64,000 nucleotides of DNA from Paenibacillus piri (GCF_004354045.1 NZ_SMRT01000005.1:167501-231500), one strand, 5' to 3'; positions 25,760 to 35,953 are shown, counted from the first letter of the stretch. Translations and numbers: made by a program. The notes: a model not told the origin generated them from the letters alone.

Positions 25760-26674
25760 ATGACCGGAAGGCCGAGCGACAACGTCATCCTTTTTCCCAA
25801 GACCGTCGAATACTACCAGTTCGAGCTGACCCGGATGCTGGAGACCGAACGGTACGGCGAAGCCATCCGGCTGCTGCAGCATTTGCTTTCGTTTCAACAT
25901 CAGGACGAGCGGGTCCGCGAGGAATGGCTCGCGCTGCTCGACTGGCTGAAGACGATGTTTCCGGAGGAGCTGTTATCCCAGGCGGAACACGAGGAGGAAG
26001 AGCTGACGGAAGCCGAGCTGCTCAGGAACCATCTATCGGCCAAGGAGCGCGATGACGAAGGCTATGCCTTGAAGCTGCTGGATATGCTGGACCAGCCGCA
26101 ATCGGTAGAAAATATGATGCTGGCGCTTGACCAGCTGGCTTTTTTGGAGCATGCCGCCATCAACGGCAGACTCGGCAAATGGATAACCGCCCGTGAGCAG
26201 CACCCGTCCATTCAATTCAAAGTGCTGCAAACGCTCAAAAACCGCGGCGTAACGGGACCGCTGCAAATGACGAAGCACGGTGAAACGTTTGTCGTCGATG
26301 TGGAGGACACGCCGGTTTCTTTTGCCGACTTTCCCGCGCCTGTCACAGAAATTATCGATCGGGTTCAGGATATAAGCGAATTGACCCAACCGGCGCTCGC
26401 TTATTTTGCGCAGGAAACATGGAACGAATTTTTGGCGTTTATTTACGGAACCGCGCTCTACCGGCAAATATTGCGCCAGGATCAGGCATGCGCCGACGTT
26501 TGGGCGGCTGCATTCCATTTGGTCCTTTTGGAGAATATATTTCAAAACGGGGACAAGGAAGAAATCCTCGACCTCTACGGCATAACAAGCGATCTGATGT
26601 TCCAATGGGAGCAGGCCTATCGGATGATTCAGCTGTTTGCCGATTTGACGTTTTCGCGCAGCCGCGGCGGCTGA
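25760..26674 (+). CDS. YsoA-like helical repeat protein upstream of tig
   Basis: A 304-residue, mostly helical protein: FELTRMLETERYGEAIRLL followed by LLSFQHQDERVREEWLALLDWL, which looks like TPR-type helical pairs in the N-terminal third. The C-terminal half has ALAYFAQETWNEFLAFIYG and WEQAYRMIQLFADLTF. In B. subtilis the TPR protein YsoA occupies the same place ahead of tig, so orthology is likely from context; sequence support is modest. Start ATG 25760 is 8 bases after GGAGGAGG (25744-25751). Family B hairpins form the leader. Confidence 0.65.
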   Translation: MTGRPSDNVILFPKTVEYYQFELTRMLETERYGEAIRLLQHLLSFQHQDERVREEWLALLDWLKTMFPEELLSQAEHEEEELTEAELLRNHLSAKERDDEGYALKLLDMLDQPQSVENMMLALDQLAFLEHAAINGRLGKWITAREQHPSIQFKVLQTLKNRGVTGPLQMTKHGETFVVDVEDTPVSFADFPAPVTEIIDRVQDISELTQPALAYFAQETWNEFLAFIYGTALYRQILRQDQACADVWAAAFHLVLLENIFQNGDKEEILDLYGITSDLMFQWEQAYRMIQLFADLTFSRSRGG

Positions 26675-26695
26675 TGATTAATCGACGAACGTTAC

Positions 26696-26723
26696 TTGAA
26701 AACGGAAAAGGTTATGTTATAAT
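26696..26723 (+). promoter_or_regulatory. Sigma-A promoter of tig
   Basis: TTGAAA (26696-26701), 16 bases, then TATAAT (26718-26723) with an upstream TG (extended -10). It lies about 96 bases before the tig start and fits a housekeeping promoter. Confidence 0.8.
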
Positions 26724-26818
26724 AGAATGGTTATATTGGCGGCTTGGGACAATCTATGCCTCCCAATACGTCAGGACGTGAAAAAGTGATGGATAATTTT
26801 TGGAGGGGAAAGCATAAA

Positions 26819-28102
26819 ATGAAAGCAAGCTGGGAAAAAATAGAGAAGAACGTTGGCGTTCTTGACATCGAGGTTGAAGCGGAGCAGGTTGCCGCCGCTT
26901 TGGACAAAGCATTTAAAAAAGTCGTGCAAAAAGTTAACGTTCCAGGATTCCGTAAAGGAAAGGTGCCCCGTTCCATATTCGAATCCAAATTTGGCGTGGA
27001 AAGCTTATATCAAGAAGCTCTTGATATCGTTGTTCCGGAAGCTTACGTCGAAGCTGTCGGCGAAACCGGCATTCAACCGGTAGACCGTCCCGAGGTGGAC
27101 GTAGAGCAATTCGGCAAAGGTCAAGTATTGAAATTCAAAGCGAAAGTTATCGTAAAGCCTGAAGTTGAGCTGGGCGAGTACAAGGGCATCGTTCTTGAAG
27201 CGAAAGAATCTGCTGTAACCGAAGAAGAAATCAGCCAGGAGCTGGAAAGATTGCAAGGCCGTCACGCTGAGCTGGTACCGGTTGAAGACGGCGCCGTTGA
27301 AAACGGAGATACCGTATCGATCGACTTTGAAGGGTTTGTCGACGGGGTTGCATTTGAAGGCGGCCAAGCCGAAAAATACTCCCTCGAAATCGGATCCGGC
27401 AGCTTTATCCCCGGATTCGAAGAGCAGCTGGTCGGACTGAATAAAGGCGAAGACAAGGACATTACCGTCAACTTCCCTGAAAATTACCATTCCGAAGAGC
27501 TGAAAGGCAAAGAAGCGGTTTTCAAAGTCCATCTGCATGATATCAAGCGCAAAAACCTTCCGGCACTTGACGACGAGTTCGCCAAAGACGTCAGCGAATT
27601 CGAAACGCTGGAAGAGTTCAAAAGCGACTTGAGCCAAAAATTGCAGGAGCGCAAAGATTCCGAGGTTCAACGCAACAAAGAAACCGAAGTGGTGGAAAAA
27701 GCTTCCGAGGCTGCGCAAATCGATATCCCTCCGGTCATGGTCGAAAATGAATCGGCGCAAATGGTTCGCGAATTCGAAAACCGGCTGCGTTCGCAAGGCA
27801 TGAACCTGGAAATGTATTTCCAATTCACAGGCCAATCCGAAGATGCTTTGAAAGAGCAAATGCGCGGCGATGCCGAGAAGCGCGTACGCAACAACCTGGT
27901 GCTTGAAGCGATCGCGAAAGCCGAAGGCATTGAAGCGTCCGAGGAAGATATTAACGCCGAGCTGGAAAACATGTCCAAAATGTACCAACGTCCGGCCGAC
28001 GAGCTTCGTACGATCTTGAGCGCTAACGGCAACTTGGGCGACTTGACGCATGATCTTGTTGCGAAGAAAACAGTTGACTTCCTGCTTGCTAACAGCAAGT
28101 AA
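26819..28102 (+). CDS. tig: Trigger factor, ribosome-associated chaperone
   Basis: A 427-residue chaperone and peptidyl-prolyl isomerase that binds the ribosome exit tunnel. The N-terminal domain has the ribosome-binding signature GFRKGKVPRS; the FKBP-type domain covers about residues 160-245 (GDTVSIDFEGFVDG to VNFPENYHSEELKGKEAVF); the C-terminal helical arms follow. Length is typical. ATG 26819 is preceded by GGAGGGG. It has its own promoter and terminator. The following genes are clpP and clpX, which gives a protein-quality-control cluster. Confidence 0.97.
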   Translation: MKASWEKIEKNVGVLDIEVEAEQVAAALDKAFKKVVQKVNVPGFRKGKVPRSIFESKFGVESLYQEALDIVVPEAYVEAVGETGIQPVDRPEVDVEQFGKGQVLKFKAKVIVKPEVELGEYKGIVLEAKESAVTEEEISQELERLQGRHAELVPVEDGAVENGDTVSIDFEGFVDGVAFEGGQAEKYSLEIGSGSFIPGFEEQLVGLNKGEDKDITVNFPENYHSEELKGKEAVFKVHLHDIKRKNLPALDDEFAKDVSEFETLEEFKSDLSQKLQERKDSEVQRNKETEVVEKASEAAQIDIPPVMVENESAQMVREFENRLRSQGMNLEMYFQFTGQSEDALKEQMRGDAEKRVRNNLVLEAIAKAEGIEASEEDINAELENMSKMYQRPADELRTILSANGNLGDLTHDLVAKKTVDFLLANSK

Positions 28103-28109
28103 TAATGAA

Positions 28110-28138
28110 AGGGCACGTGATTCTACGTGCCCTTCTCT
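28110..28138 (+). terminator. Terminator after tig
   Basis: AGGGCACGT pairs with ACGTGCCCT around GATTCT, followed by TCTCTGT. The T-run is weak but the stem is strong. Confidence 0.75.
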
Positions 28139-28600
28139 GTAGCTACAGGATGTATCCATCCATATGGAATTTGACCCTTGGACAAAGAAAAATACATAAT
28201 CGGCAAGATTCGCTTTTGGGCGCAGGTATCCGTTTTTGATGACGCGACTTCCCGAAGATGGGAACCAACAGTGTCAGACGCACGTTACGGTTTCAATAGA
28301 ATGGAAATCGTAATAAGTGCTGCGGCCCCGATCATTACATAGTATCGTCGAAGTACATAAGCACGGGATTGGACCCGTATATAAACATAATGCACGTCAT
28401 GGCCGCGGCTGCAAGTAGGGCATGACGGGCGGGATTCTCGGCACATAAGGTTCATTACGGATAGCGGGTTTAAGGGGCACAGCCTCCTGATTCCCCTTTG
28501 GAGAAGGGGTACAAGGGGGATGATCCGCCTATTCGCGAAAACAACTGAAAAGTGATACAATATGAGTTGAAGTACATTTTGGAGCAAAGGGGTTGGAACA
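28139..28600. other. Intergenic region before clpP
   Basis: About 460 bases without a gene. TTTGACC-CTT-GGACAAA (28170-28186) is a near-perfect inverted repeat that recalls half of a CtsR site but lacks the direct-repeat layout of CtsR operators. TACAAT at 28556-28561 is a possible -10 box 40 bases before the clpP start; its -35 is unclear. An imperfect CCCCTTTGGAGAAGGGG hairpin lies at 28494-28510. Confidence 0.4.
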
Positions 28601-29194
28601 ATGGGTCTGATACCTATGGTAGTTGAGCAGGAAGGACGCGGGGAGCGTTCGTACGATATTTATTCCCGCCTCTTGAAGGACAGAATAATATTTATCGGTT
28701 CGGGCATTGACGATGATGTTGCCAACCTCGTTATAGCGCAGCTGCTCTTTTTATCTGCGCAGGACGCAGAGAAGGATATACATCTGTACATCAATTCTCC
28801 GGGCGGTTCCGTAACGGCCGGAATGGGAATATACGATACAATGCAGTTCATCAAACCGGACGTTTCGACGATCTGCGTCGGAATGGCTGCAAGCATGGGC
28901 TCCCTGCTTCTGACTGCCGGGGCCAAGGGCAAGCGGTTCGCCCTGCCGAACAGCGAAGTGATGATTCATCAACCGTTGGGCGGCGTCAGAGGCCAGGCAT
29001 CAGATATTAAAATTCATGCCGACTGGATTTTGAAAACAAAGCAAAAACTAAATCAGATTTACGTGGAGCGTACCGGTCAGCCGCTTGAGAAAATTGAGCG
29101 CGACACGGACCGCGACAACTTTATGAGCGCAGATGAAGCCAAACAATATGGGCTTATTGATGCAGTTATCACTCGTAATGAACTGAATGTATAA
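28601..29194 (+). CDS. clpP: ATP-dependent Clp protease proteolytic subunit
   Basis: A 197-residue serine peptidase that forms the tetradecameric barrel used by ClpX and ClpC. The catalytic triad is in place: Ser in [13 protein letters not shown], His in MIHQPLGG and Asp in [13 protein letters not shown]. The N-terminal processing region [10 protein letters not shown] and the handle region [16 protein letters not shown] are normal. AAAGGGG lies 9 bases before the ATG. It is followed 11 bases later by clpX. Confidence 0.98.
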   Translation: MGLIPMVVEQEGRGERSYDIYSRLLKDRIIFIGSGIDDDVANLVIAQLLFLSAQDAEKDIHLYINSPGGSVTAGMGIYDTMQFIKPDVSTICVGMAASMGSLLLTAGAKGKRFALPNSEVMIHQPLGGVRGQASDIKIHADWILKTKQKLNQIYVERTGQPLEKIERDTDRDNFMSADEAKQYGLIDAVITRNELNV

Positions 29195-29205
29195 GGAGTG
29201 ATCCC

Positions 29206-30471
29206 ATGTTTAAATTTAACGATGAAAAAGGTCAGCTCAAATGCTCCTTTTGCGGAAAATCGCAGGAACAAGTCCGCAAGCTGGTTGCCGGACCGGGTGT
29301 TTATATTTGCGATGAATGCATAGAGCTATGTACGGAAATCGTCGAGGAAGAGTTGGGTCACGAGGAAGAACTCGATCTCAAGGACGTTCCGAAGCCGAAA
29401 GAAATCCGCAATATTTTGGATCAGTACGTCATTGGTCAGGATCAAGCGAAAAAATCGCTATCCGTAGCGGTTTATAATCACTATAAACGGATTAACTCCC
29501 AGCAAGCCAAGATGGAGGACGTTGAGCTTCAAAAGAGCAACATCGTGCTCCTGGGCCCTACGGGCAGCGGTAAAACGCTGCTGGCTCAAACGTTGGCCAA
29601 AATTTTGAACGTTCCGTTCGCGATTGCAGACGCCACTTCATTGACCGAAGCAGGCTACGTAGGCGAAGATGTGGAAAACATTTTGCTGAAGCTGATCCAG
29701 GCCGCCGATTATGATGTGGAAAAAGCGGAGCGCGGAATTATTTATATCGACGAAATCGATAAGGTAGCCCGCAAATCCGAAAACCCGTCCATTACGCGCG
29801 ACGTTTCCGGCGAAGGCGTGCAGCAGGCGCTGCTGAAAATTTTGGAAGGAACGGTTGCATCCGTGCCGCCGCAAGGCGGGCGCAAGCATCCGCATCAGGA
29901 ATTCATCCAAATCGATACGACTAATATCTTGTTCATTTGCGGCGGCGCCTTTGACGGCCTGGAGCAAATCATCAAGCGCAGAATCGGCAAAAAAGTGATC
30001 GGCTTCGGCACGGACGGCTTGAAGGCCGATCTGAAGCCGGGCGAATACTTGACCATGGTGCTTCCCGAAGATTTGCTTAAATTCGGCTTAATTCCGGAGT
30101 TCGTCGGACGTCTTCCGGTCATTTCCACCCTCGAGCCATTGGACGAAGCAGCTTTGGTACGCATCTTGACGGAGCCTAAAAACGCTCTTGTAAAGCAGTA
30201 CCAGAAAATGCTTGAAATGGATAACGTTACGCTTGAATTCAACCAGGAAGCACTGGATGAAATTGCCCGCGAGGCGATCAAGCGCAATACCGGCGCCCGC
30301 GGCTTGCGCGCGATCATTGAAAGCATTATGCTCGAAGTGATGTACGAAGCGCCGTCCCGGACCGAAGTGTCCACCTGCGTCGTAACCAAGGAGGCGGTTC
30401 AAGCCAAGATCGCTCCCGAAATTACGGCGAAAGACGAAAAAGCGGTGAAGAAAAAAGAAGAGAGCGCCTAA
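29206..30471 (+). CDS. clpX: ATP-dependent Clp protease ATP-binding subunit ClpX
   Basis: A 421-residue AAA+ unfoldase. The N-terminal zinc-binding domain has two Cys pairs (CSFCGKSQ and [10 protein letters not shown]). Then come Walker A ([14 protein letters not shown]), Walker B (IIYIDEIDK), the pore loop GYVGEDVEN and the [13 protein letters not shown] block, with sensor and IGF-loop regions later ([11 protein letters not shown]). A lysine/glutamate-rich tail ends the protein. TAAGGAGTGAT precedes the start. It delivers tagged substrates to ClpP, its upstream neighbour. Confidence 0.98.
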   Translation: MFKFNDEKGQLKCSFCGKSQEQVRKLVAGPGVYICDECIELCTEIVEEELGHEEELDLKDVPKPKEIRNILDQYVIGQDQAKKSLSVAVYNHYKRINSQQAKMEDVELQKSNIVLLGPTGSGKTLLAQTLAKILNVPFAIADATSLTEAGYVGEDVENILLKLIQAADYDVEKAERGIIYIDEIDKVARKSENPSITRDVSGEGVQQALLKILEGTVASVPPQGGRKHPHQEFIQIDTTNILFICGGAFDGLEQIIKRRIGKKVIGFGTDGLKADLKPGEYLTMVLPEDLLKFGLIPEFVGRLPVISTLEPLDEAALVRILTEPKNALVKQYQKMLEMDNVTLEFNQEALDEIAREAIKRNTGARGLRAIIESIMLEVMYEAPSRTEVSTCVVTKEAVQAKIAPEITAKDEKAVKKKEESA

Positions 30472-30557
30472 GCTCCAGCATTCATTAAACCAGAGCAGCC
30501 TCCAATCCGATGTAAAGTCCATGCGGCTTTATATCGGAGCGGAGGATGTTTGGTATC

Positions 30558-31688
30558 ATGGGAGAGATTGAACCTATGTTTCACAGAACGGAAACTATTC
30601 CCGTGAAAGTCGGGAATTTGACGATCGGCGGCAGCAACGAGGTCATCATGCAGAGCATGTGCACAACGAAAACGGCCGATGTAAAAGCGACCGTTGCGGA
30701 AATACGCCGTTTGGAGGAAGCGGGCTGTCAAATCGTCCGTGTGACCGTCAATAACAAGGAAGCGGCCGAAGCGATTAAAGAGATCAAGAAGCAGATTAAC
30801 ATCCCGCTTGTCGCGGACATTCATTTCGATTACAGATTGGCGCTGCTGGCGATTGAGAACGGCATCGACAAGGTGCGGATTAATCCGGGCAATATCGGAC
30901 GCCGCGAAAAAGTCGAGGCCGTCGTTAAGGCGTGCAAAGAGCGCGGCATCCCGATCCGCATCGGAGTGAACGCGGGCTCGCTGGAAAATCATTTGTTGGA
31001 AAAATACGGTTATCCAACTCCGGACGCGATGGTCGAAAGCGCCCTGTACCATATCGGGATATTGGAGGAGCTCGATTTCCGTGATATTATCGTCTCTCTC
31101 AAAGCATCCGATGTTCCTATGGCCATCGCCGCTTATACGAAGGCCGCGCAGTCGTTCCGTTACCCGCTCCATTTGGGCATAACCGAGGCCGGCACGCTGT
31201 TCTCGGGCTCGGTGAAAAGCTCGGCCGGCATCGGCGCTCTGCTCAGCATGGGACTGGGTTCAACGGTTCGCATCTCGTTAAGCGCAGACCCGGTCGAGGA
31301 GATCAAGGTCGCACGCGAGCTGTTAAAAACGTTCGGCCTTATTACGAACGCCGCCACATTGGTGTCCTGCCCGACATGCGGACGTCTGGATATCGACTTG
31401 TTTTCGATCGCCAACGAGGTGGAGGCGTACATCTCCAAAATCAAGGTGCCGATTAAAGTTTCCGTTCTGGGATGTGCCGTGAACGGGCCGGGTGAAGCGA
31501 GGGAAGCCGATATCGGGATTGCCGGCGCGCGCGGCGAAGGCATGCTGTTCCGGTACGGAGAAATGATCCGCAAAGTGCCGGAGGCCGAATTGTTGGCCGA
31601 GCTGAAAAAAGAAATTGACGTGATCGTGGAGCATTATGCCCGCACCGGGGAAATACCCGGCCGCAAGCAGCATGCGCCGCAGGCTTAA
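30558..31688 (+). CDS. ispG: (E)-4-hydroxy-3-methylbut-2-enyl-diphosphate synthase
   Basis: A 376-residue iron-sulfur enzyme of the MEP isoprenoid pathway. It shows the family start [17 protein letters not shown], the TIM-barrel block [12 protein letters not shown], and the [4Fe-4S] ligands in [14 protein letters not shown] and [13 protein letters not shown] 30558 is preferred over 30546 because GGAGG lies directly against the latter and the B. subtilis protein begins in the same register. Its place between clpX and the lon genes is unlike B. subtilis. A terminator hairpin follows. Confidence 0.96.
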   Translation: MGEIEPMFHRTETIPVKVGNLTIGGSNEVIMQSMCTTKTADVKATVAEIRRLEEAGCQIVRVTVNNKEAAEAIKEIKKQINIPLVADIHFDYRLALLAIENGIDKVRINPGNIGRREKVEAVVKACKERGIPIRIGVNAGSLENHLLEKYGYPTPDAMVESALYHIGILEELDFRDIIVSLKASDVPMAIAAYTKAAQSFRYPLHLGITEAGTLFSGSVKSSAGIGALLSMGLGSTVRISLSADPVEEIKVARELLKTFGLITNAATLVSCPTCGRLDIDLFSIANEVEAYISKIKVPIKVSVLGCAVNGPGEAREADIGIAGARGEGMLFRYGEMIRKVPEAELLAELKKEIDVIVEHYARTGEIPGRKQHAPQA

Positions 31689-31705
31689 AGCTGTAAATCA
31701 ATAAG

Positions 31706-31780
31706 CAGGGGCTATCCCAAAAGGAATATGCAAGCCGCCTCCAAAACCACTATAGAAGTGGGGATGGAAGCGGCTTTTTA
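31706..31780 (+). terminator. Terminator after ispG, next to half of a family C repeat
   Basis: AAGCCGC (31732-31738) pairs with GCGGCTT (31770-31776) around an inner CAC/GTG stem and ends in a T-run. Just upstream, GGGGCTATCCCAAAAGG (31708-31724) matches the left end of family C repeats; no right end is seen. Confidence 0.75.
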
Positions 31781-31910
31781 CATGCAATCGAAGACCGGCT
31801 GATAAAAAGAGAGGTAGCAGAAGACACAAAAGTAGAACAGTAAGAGGGCATGGATGTGGGGTGGAAAGTTTATGGGCCGTCTTTGAAGTCGTGTTCCCCC
31901 TGCCTAGTCT

Positions 31911-32020
31911 ATTTATATGTTTTCAGCGGAGCTGAAAAATTCTGATATTGCAAGAAAAGCTACATCAAAAACACGAATGTATCTTCATCGAAAGGGCTTC
32001 GGTCAGAAGCTTTTCTTATT
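31911..32020 (+). repeat. Family A repeat, single copy (beta type)
   Basis: It contains TTTTCAGCGGAGCTGAA, then TTCTGATATT, then AAGAAAAGCT paired with AGCTTTTCTT around about 47 bases. The outer arm of hairpin 1 is eroded on its left side. Intergenic bases 31781-31910 and 32021-32220 hold no gene I can support. Confidence 0.85.
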
Positions 32021-32234
32021 GCCAGGAAATGATTCACAGCCAATTTCTGCGAAATCAGGGATGGTTCATGCATAGCTTTTCCATGACTGGAGACTAATAA
32101 CAAAGATACCCGCTTTGCTCAATGCACCGCTAGAAGCTTATTTAACAAATTTCTCAAAGTCGGGTGAACTGCAAGCGGCGAAGGCGGAACCGTTCCGCCG
32201 AGCTTCTCATTGAAAACAATCAGGAGGCTACAAC

Positions 32235-33005
32235 ATGAAACGTTATGCAAAAAGATGGGCATTGGTAATGATGTCCATGAGCTTGATCGCCGCAGCCTGC
32301 TGGACGGCATGGGCGGAGGAGGGTGCACAACTGCCCGCCAAAAAACTCGCGATCGTTATTGACGATTTCGGCAACGACATGCTCGGCACGAAAGATATGC
32401 TGGAGCTGCCTGTCCCGATTACAGTCGCCGTCATGCCTTTTTTGCCGACGACGCGGCGTGATGCCGAATGGGCCCATAAAATGGGGCATGACGTTATCGT
32501 TCATATGCCGATGGAGCCGGTGCACGGCAAGAAAAGCTGGCTTGGCCCGGGCGCCCTCACCACCGATTTGTCCGATGATGAAATTCGGAAACGGGTGTTG
32601 GCCGCGATCGACGAGGTGCCATATGCAATCGGCATGAATAACCATATGGGCTCCAAAGTAACGGCGGATAAACGGGCGATGCGGATCGTGCTCCAGGTAT
32701 GCAAGGAGAAAAACCTGATCTATCTAGACAGCAAGACGACGCACAAAAGCGTGGTCAAGCCGCTGGCGAAGGAGATGGGCGTCAAATTGGTGGAAAACGA
32801 CATTTTCATGGACGATGTTTATACCCGCGGACATATTGCCAAGCAGGCGGCCAGAGTGCAGAAGCATGTAAAAGAAAACGACGCGACTGTTGTCATCGGC
32901 CACGTCGGTCCTCCGGGCAAGCATACGTCAGCCGTGCTGAAGGAATCGATTCCGGCGTTAAAACAGCTTGCGCAATTTGTTAAAGTATCTGAAATAGCTC
33001 CCTGA
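32235..33005 (+). CDS. Divergent polysaccharide deacetylase family protein
   Basis: A 256-residue exported protein. A signal peptide covers about residues 1-27 (ending ACWTAWA). The body has the family motifs LAIVIDDFGND, VIVHMPMEP, AIGMNNHMGS and VVIGHVGPPG, which belong to the YibQ/DUF610 branch of NodB-like deacetylases. This branch keeps the fold, but whether it deacetylates a polymer is unknown. CAGGAGG precedes the ATG. Its last 48 bases overlap, tail to tail, the amidase gene on the other strand. Confidence 0.87.
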   Translation: MKRYAKRWALVMMSMSLIAAACWTAWAEEGAQLPAKKLAIVIDDFGNDMLGTKDMLELPVPITVAVMPFLPTTRRDAEWAHKMGHDVIVHMPMEPVHGKKSWLGPGALTTDLSDDEIRKRVLAAIDEVPYAIGMNNHMGSKVTADKRAMRIVLQVCKEKNLIYLDSKTTHKSVVKPLAKEMGVKLVENDIFMDDVYTRGHIAKQAARVQKHVKENDATVVIGHVGPPGKHTSAVLKESIPALKQLAQFVKVSEIAP

Positions 33006-33737
33006 GCTTTCCTTTTTTTTCATGGAGCCGGTGCTTTCCAGATAGGCGGATACCCCTTTTACAATCGCCTCGGCCAATTGCTTTTGTTTTTCCGGCTGCA
33101 TCATTTGATCCCGGTCGGCCTGATTGGAAATGAAACCCATCTCCACAATGACGGCCGGAACTTTGACATGTTTAAGCAAGTAATAAGGCTTGCCGTACAC
33201 CGCCTCGGTCGACGTGCCGTACAGTTCGTTTAACGAACGTTGGATGTGCTCGGCAAGCTGCTTGCTGGAGTCCGTATTTTGAAACAGCACGAGCGGACCG
33301 CGCTTTGAGCTTTTGCCGGACCAGTTGACGTGCAGGCTGATCATCGCCTTTGGGCGAATCTCGTTGGCGAGATGGCTCCGCTGGGCCAAGTCTTTAAGAT
33401 GGCGCGAGCGGATTCGAAGCCATCGGTTTTCCTCGCTGAGCGCGTAATCATCCAATCGGTTGACCATCGCCGTCAAACCTTTTTCCTTCAACAGCTTATA
33501 AGTTATCTGAGCCATTTTCAGATTGATATCCTTTTCCAGAATATTGCCGTGCAATGTGCCGCTGTCAACGCCGCCGTGGCCGACATCGATAAGGACGTCG
33601 ATATCGGATACGATAGGATTTTTGATAAACGGATAAGATGCGTCCGTCTTTTTGGCGGTTGCCGTATGAGGAACGGGATAAAAGAGCAACGAACCGATCA
33701 ATACGATCGACAGCATGAACTTCGTCATTCGGCGCAT
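32958..33737 (-). CDS. N-acetylmuramoyl-L-alanine amidase
   Basis: A 259-residue secreted amidase_3 enzyme (zinc-dependent, cleaves the peptide from muramic acid). A signal peptide precedes about residue 25. Zinc ligands are seen in DVGHGGVDSG (His), NILEKDINL (Glu) and ISLHVNWSG (His); the catalytic Glu is in AVIVEMGFISN. This is the CwlD layout, and CwlD acts in spore cortex synthesis, so a sporulation role is possible. Start 33737 is chosen for its 9-base distance from GGAGG. The 3' end overlaps the deacetylase by 48 bases. Confidence 0.9.
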   Translation of the reverse strand: MRRMTKFMLSIVLIGSLLFYPVPHTATAKKTDASYPFIKNPIVSDIDVLIDVGHGGVDSGTLHGNILEKDINLKMAQITYKLLKEKGLTAMVNRLDDYALSEENRWLRIRSRHLKDLAQRSHLANEIRPKAMISLHVNWSGKSSKRGPLVLFQNTDSSKQLAEHIQRSLNELYGTSTEAVYGKPYYLLKHVKVPAVIVEMGFISNQADRDQMMQPEKQKQLAEAIVKGVSAYLESTGSMKKKESSGSYFRYFNKLRKLF

Positions 33738-33961
33738 GAGCATATTCCTCCGATCAAAATGGTTTACTGTAATATCGTTCTCCCTTGCCTTGATCTCATT
33801 CATGCTTGAAAACTTTCTCATCAGGGGATTAATCCAGCCATAAGAGGGGAATACTACCAAGAGGCGACTATTTGGAATTGTCGGCCATGGTTTGTTCTAC
33901 ATTGCTTCAATTCCAGCTTGGGAAAATCGTTTTCTTGCAAAAATGTTTAGGAGGTCCCCTT

Positions 33962-35662
33962 ATGAATATCAGTGTGATTCTGATGATTATCCAGTTGTTT
34001 TTCGCCATTGTAATCGGGTTGTATTTTTGGAATTTACTGCGCAATCAGCAGTCCAATCGAACGGCCGTTGATAAAGAATCGAAAAAGGAGCTGGAAAAGC
34101 TTAGAAAGCTTCGCTCCATTTCTTTAAATAAGCCATTGGCTGAAAAGACGAGACCTACCGCGATGACCGATATCGTCGGGCAAAAGGAAGGGCTGCGCGC
34201 CCTTAAAGCTTCGCTTTGCGGCTCGAACCCGCAGCATGTCATCATTTACGGCCCTCCCGGCGTCGGGAAGACGGCCGCAGCCCGTGTCGTGCTGGAGGAG
34301 GCCAAGAAAAATACGGACTCGCCGTTCAGACAGGACGCCAAATTTACCGAGGTGGATGCGACGACGGCACGCTTTGACGAACGCGGGATTGCCGATCCGC
34401 TGATCGGCTCGGTGCACGATCCTATTTACCAAGGCGCGGGAGCTATGGGCGTCGCCGGCATTCCGCAGCCGAAAGCCGGAGCCGTGACGAAAGCGCACGG
34501 TGGGATTTTATTTATCGACGAAATCGGTGAATTGCATCCGCATCAAATGAATAAATTATTAAAGGTGTTGGAGGATCGCAAAGTGTACCTGGAAAGCGCC
34601 TATTACAACTCGGAGGATACGAACATTCCGGGGTACATTCATGATATATTCCAAAACGGACTGCCCGCTGATTTCCGGCTGGTCGGCGCCACGACGCGCA
34701 ATCCGAGCGAGCTGCCGCCGGCGATCCGCTCCCGCTGCATGGAAATTTTTTTCCGCCCGCTGCTGCCTGAAGAAATCGGTAAAATCGCGTTGAATGCATT
34801 GAAAAAAATTGGACTGCCCGACAATCCGGCAGCCGTCGAGGTCGTCAAACGGCATGCCACCAACGGCCGCGAAGCCGTCAATATTATTCAATTGGCCGCG
34901 GGAATGGCTTTGACGGACGGACGTCATGAAATATTGGCCGCCGATGTCGAGTGGGTAGTCAACAGCTCGCAAATTCCGCCGCGGCCCGACCGCAAGATCG
35001 GCTCGAAGCCGGAGGTCGGATTTGTCAACGGGTTAGCCGTTTACGGACCGAATCTGGGAACGATGCTGGAAATCGAAGTAACGGCGATCCCTGCCGTACA
35101 AGCCGGAGCGGGCAAATTTACGATTACCGGTGTGGTTGACGAGGAAGAGATGGGCGGGGGCTCCCGAACGATCCGCAGAAAAAGCATGGCCAGAGGCTCT
35201 GTGGAAAATGTGCTGACCGTACTGCGGCGGCTGGGCATTAATCCGTATAACTATGACCTGCACATCAATTTTCCTGGCGGAACGCCGATTGACGGACCGT
35301 CGGCCGGCGTGTCGATGGCAACGGCGATCGCCTCGGCGATCCAGCAAATTCCGGTCGACAATCACATTGCAATGACCGGCGAAGTGGGCATCCACGGTAA
35401 AGTGAAGCCGGTCGGCGGCGTTGTCGCCAAGGTGGAGGCGGCTTTTCAGGCCGGGGCGACAAAGGTCATTATCCCGAAGGAAAACTGGCAGGAAATATTC
35501 AACGGCTTGAACGGTCTCGAGGTCATTCCGGTCGAATCCGTGGAAGAAGTGCTGTTTCATGCGCTGGGTATCGAATTTACGGTTTCCGAAACGCCGGCGG
35601 TGCAGCCTGAGATGATGCAGCCGGCTTCAATTACCGTCCTGCACGCCGACGGGCTGGAGTAA
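33962..35662 (+). CDS. lonB: Membrane-anchored ATP-dependent protease LonB
   Basis: A 566-residue protease. An N-terminal membrane helix (about residues 4-22, VILMIIQLFFAIVIGLYFW) replaces the substrate-binding domain of LonA. The AAA+ module has [14 protein letters not shown] and ILFIDEIGELHPHQMN; the C-terminal peptidase has the Ser in IDGPSAGVSMATA and the Lys in GGVVAKVEAAFQAGA. AGGAGG (33949-33954) gives an 8-base gap to ATG 33962. In B. subtilis lonB is expressed in the forespore; the sequence here does not show the sigma factor. A family C repeat follows. Confidence 0.95.
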   Translation: MNISVILMIIQLFFAIVIGLYFWNLLRNQQSNRTAVDKESKKELEKLRKLRSISLNKPLAEKTRPTAMTDIVGQKEGLRALKASLCGSNPQHVIIYGPPGVGKTAAARVVLEEAKKNTDSPFRQDAKFTEVDATTARFDERGIADPLIGSVHDPIYQGAGAMGVAGIPQPKAGAVTKAHGGILFIDEIGELHPHQMNKLLKVLEDRKVYLESAYYNSEDTNIPGYIHDIFQNGLPADFRLVGATTRNPSELPPAIRSRCMEIFFRPLLPEEIGKIALNALKKIGLPDNPAAVEVVKRHATNGREAVNIIQLAAGMALTDGRHEILAADVEWVVNSSQIPPRPDRKIGSKPEVGFVNGLAVYGPNLGTMLEIEVTAIPAVQAGAGKFTITGVVDEEEMGGGSRTIRRKSMARGSVENVLTVLRRLGINPYNYDLHINFPGGTPIDGPSAGVSMATAIASAIQQIPVDNHIAMTGEVGIHGKVKPVGGVVAKVEAAFQAGATKVIIPKENWQEIFNGLNGLEVIPVESVEEVLFHALGIEFTVSETPAVQPEMMQPASITVLHADGLE

Positions 35663-35687
35663 TCGGCCCGGCGGCGCTCCTTTGATC

Positions 35688-35748
35688 AAAGCCTCCCAAA
35701 AGAGCCGAAGTACGCCATCGCGGTTTGCTTCCCTTTTGGGGGGGCTTT
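35688..35748. repeat. Family C inverted repeat after lonB
   Basis: AAAGCC-T-CCCAAAAG pairs with CTTTTGGG-GG-GGCTTT around about 33 bases. It could end lonB transcription, but only a short TTTGT follows. Intergenic bases 35663-36004 otherwise hold the family B unit before lonA. Confidence 0.75.
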
Positions 35749-35953
35749 GTCGGTTAAGGACGCGGAGGCCGGTTCGGGCGGTTGTACCGATTGGTGTTTT
35801 GAAATCAATTTTGATAAAATGTAAATGATCAACGATTGGGATTGTTTTCCGCGATGCCGCGCCACAGCGCGTCGAGTCGCTGTTTTTCAGGCAGCGCTCA
35901 GCGCAGCGGAAGCTTGAACAATGACTTTGCGTCAAGCCAAAGTTAAGCCGATC

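Noticed and set aside
28170..28186. CtsR operator before clpP
   Set aside because: The site is an imperfect inverted repeat (TTTGACC..GGACAAA), while CtsR binds a tandem GGTCAAA-type direct repeat; it is also 415 bases from the start codon.
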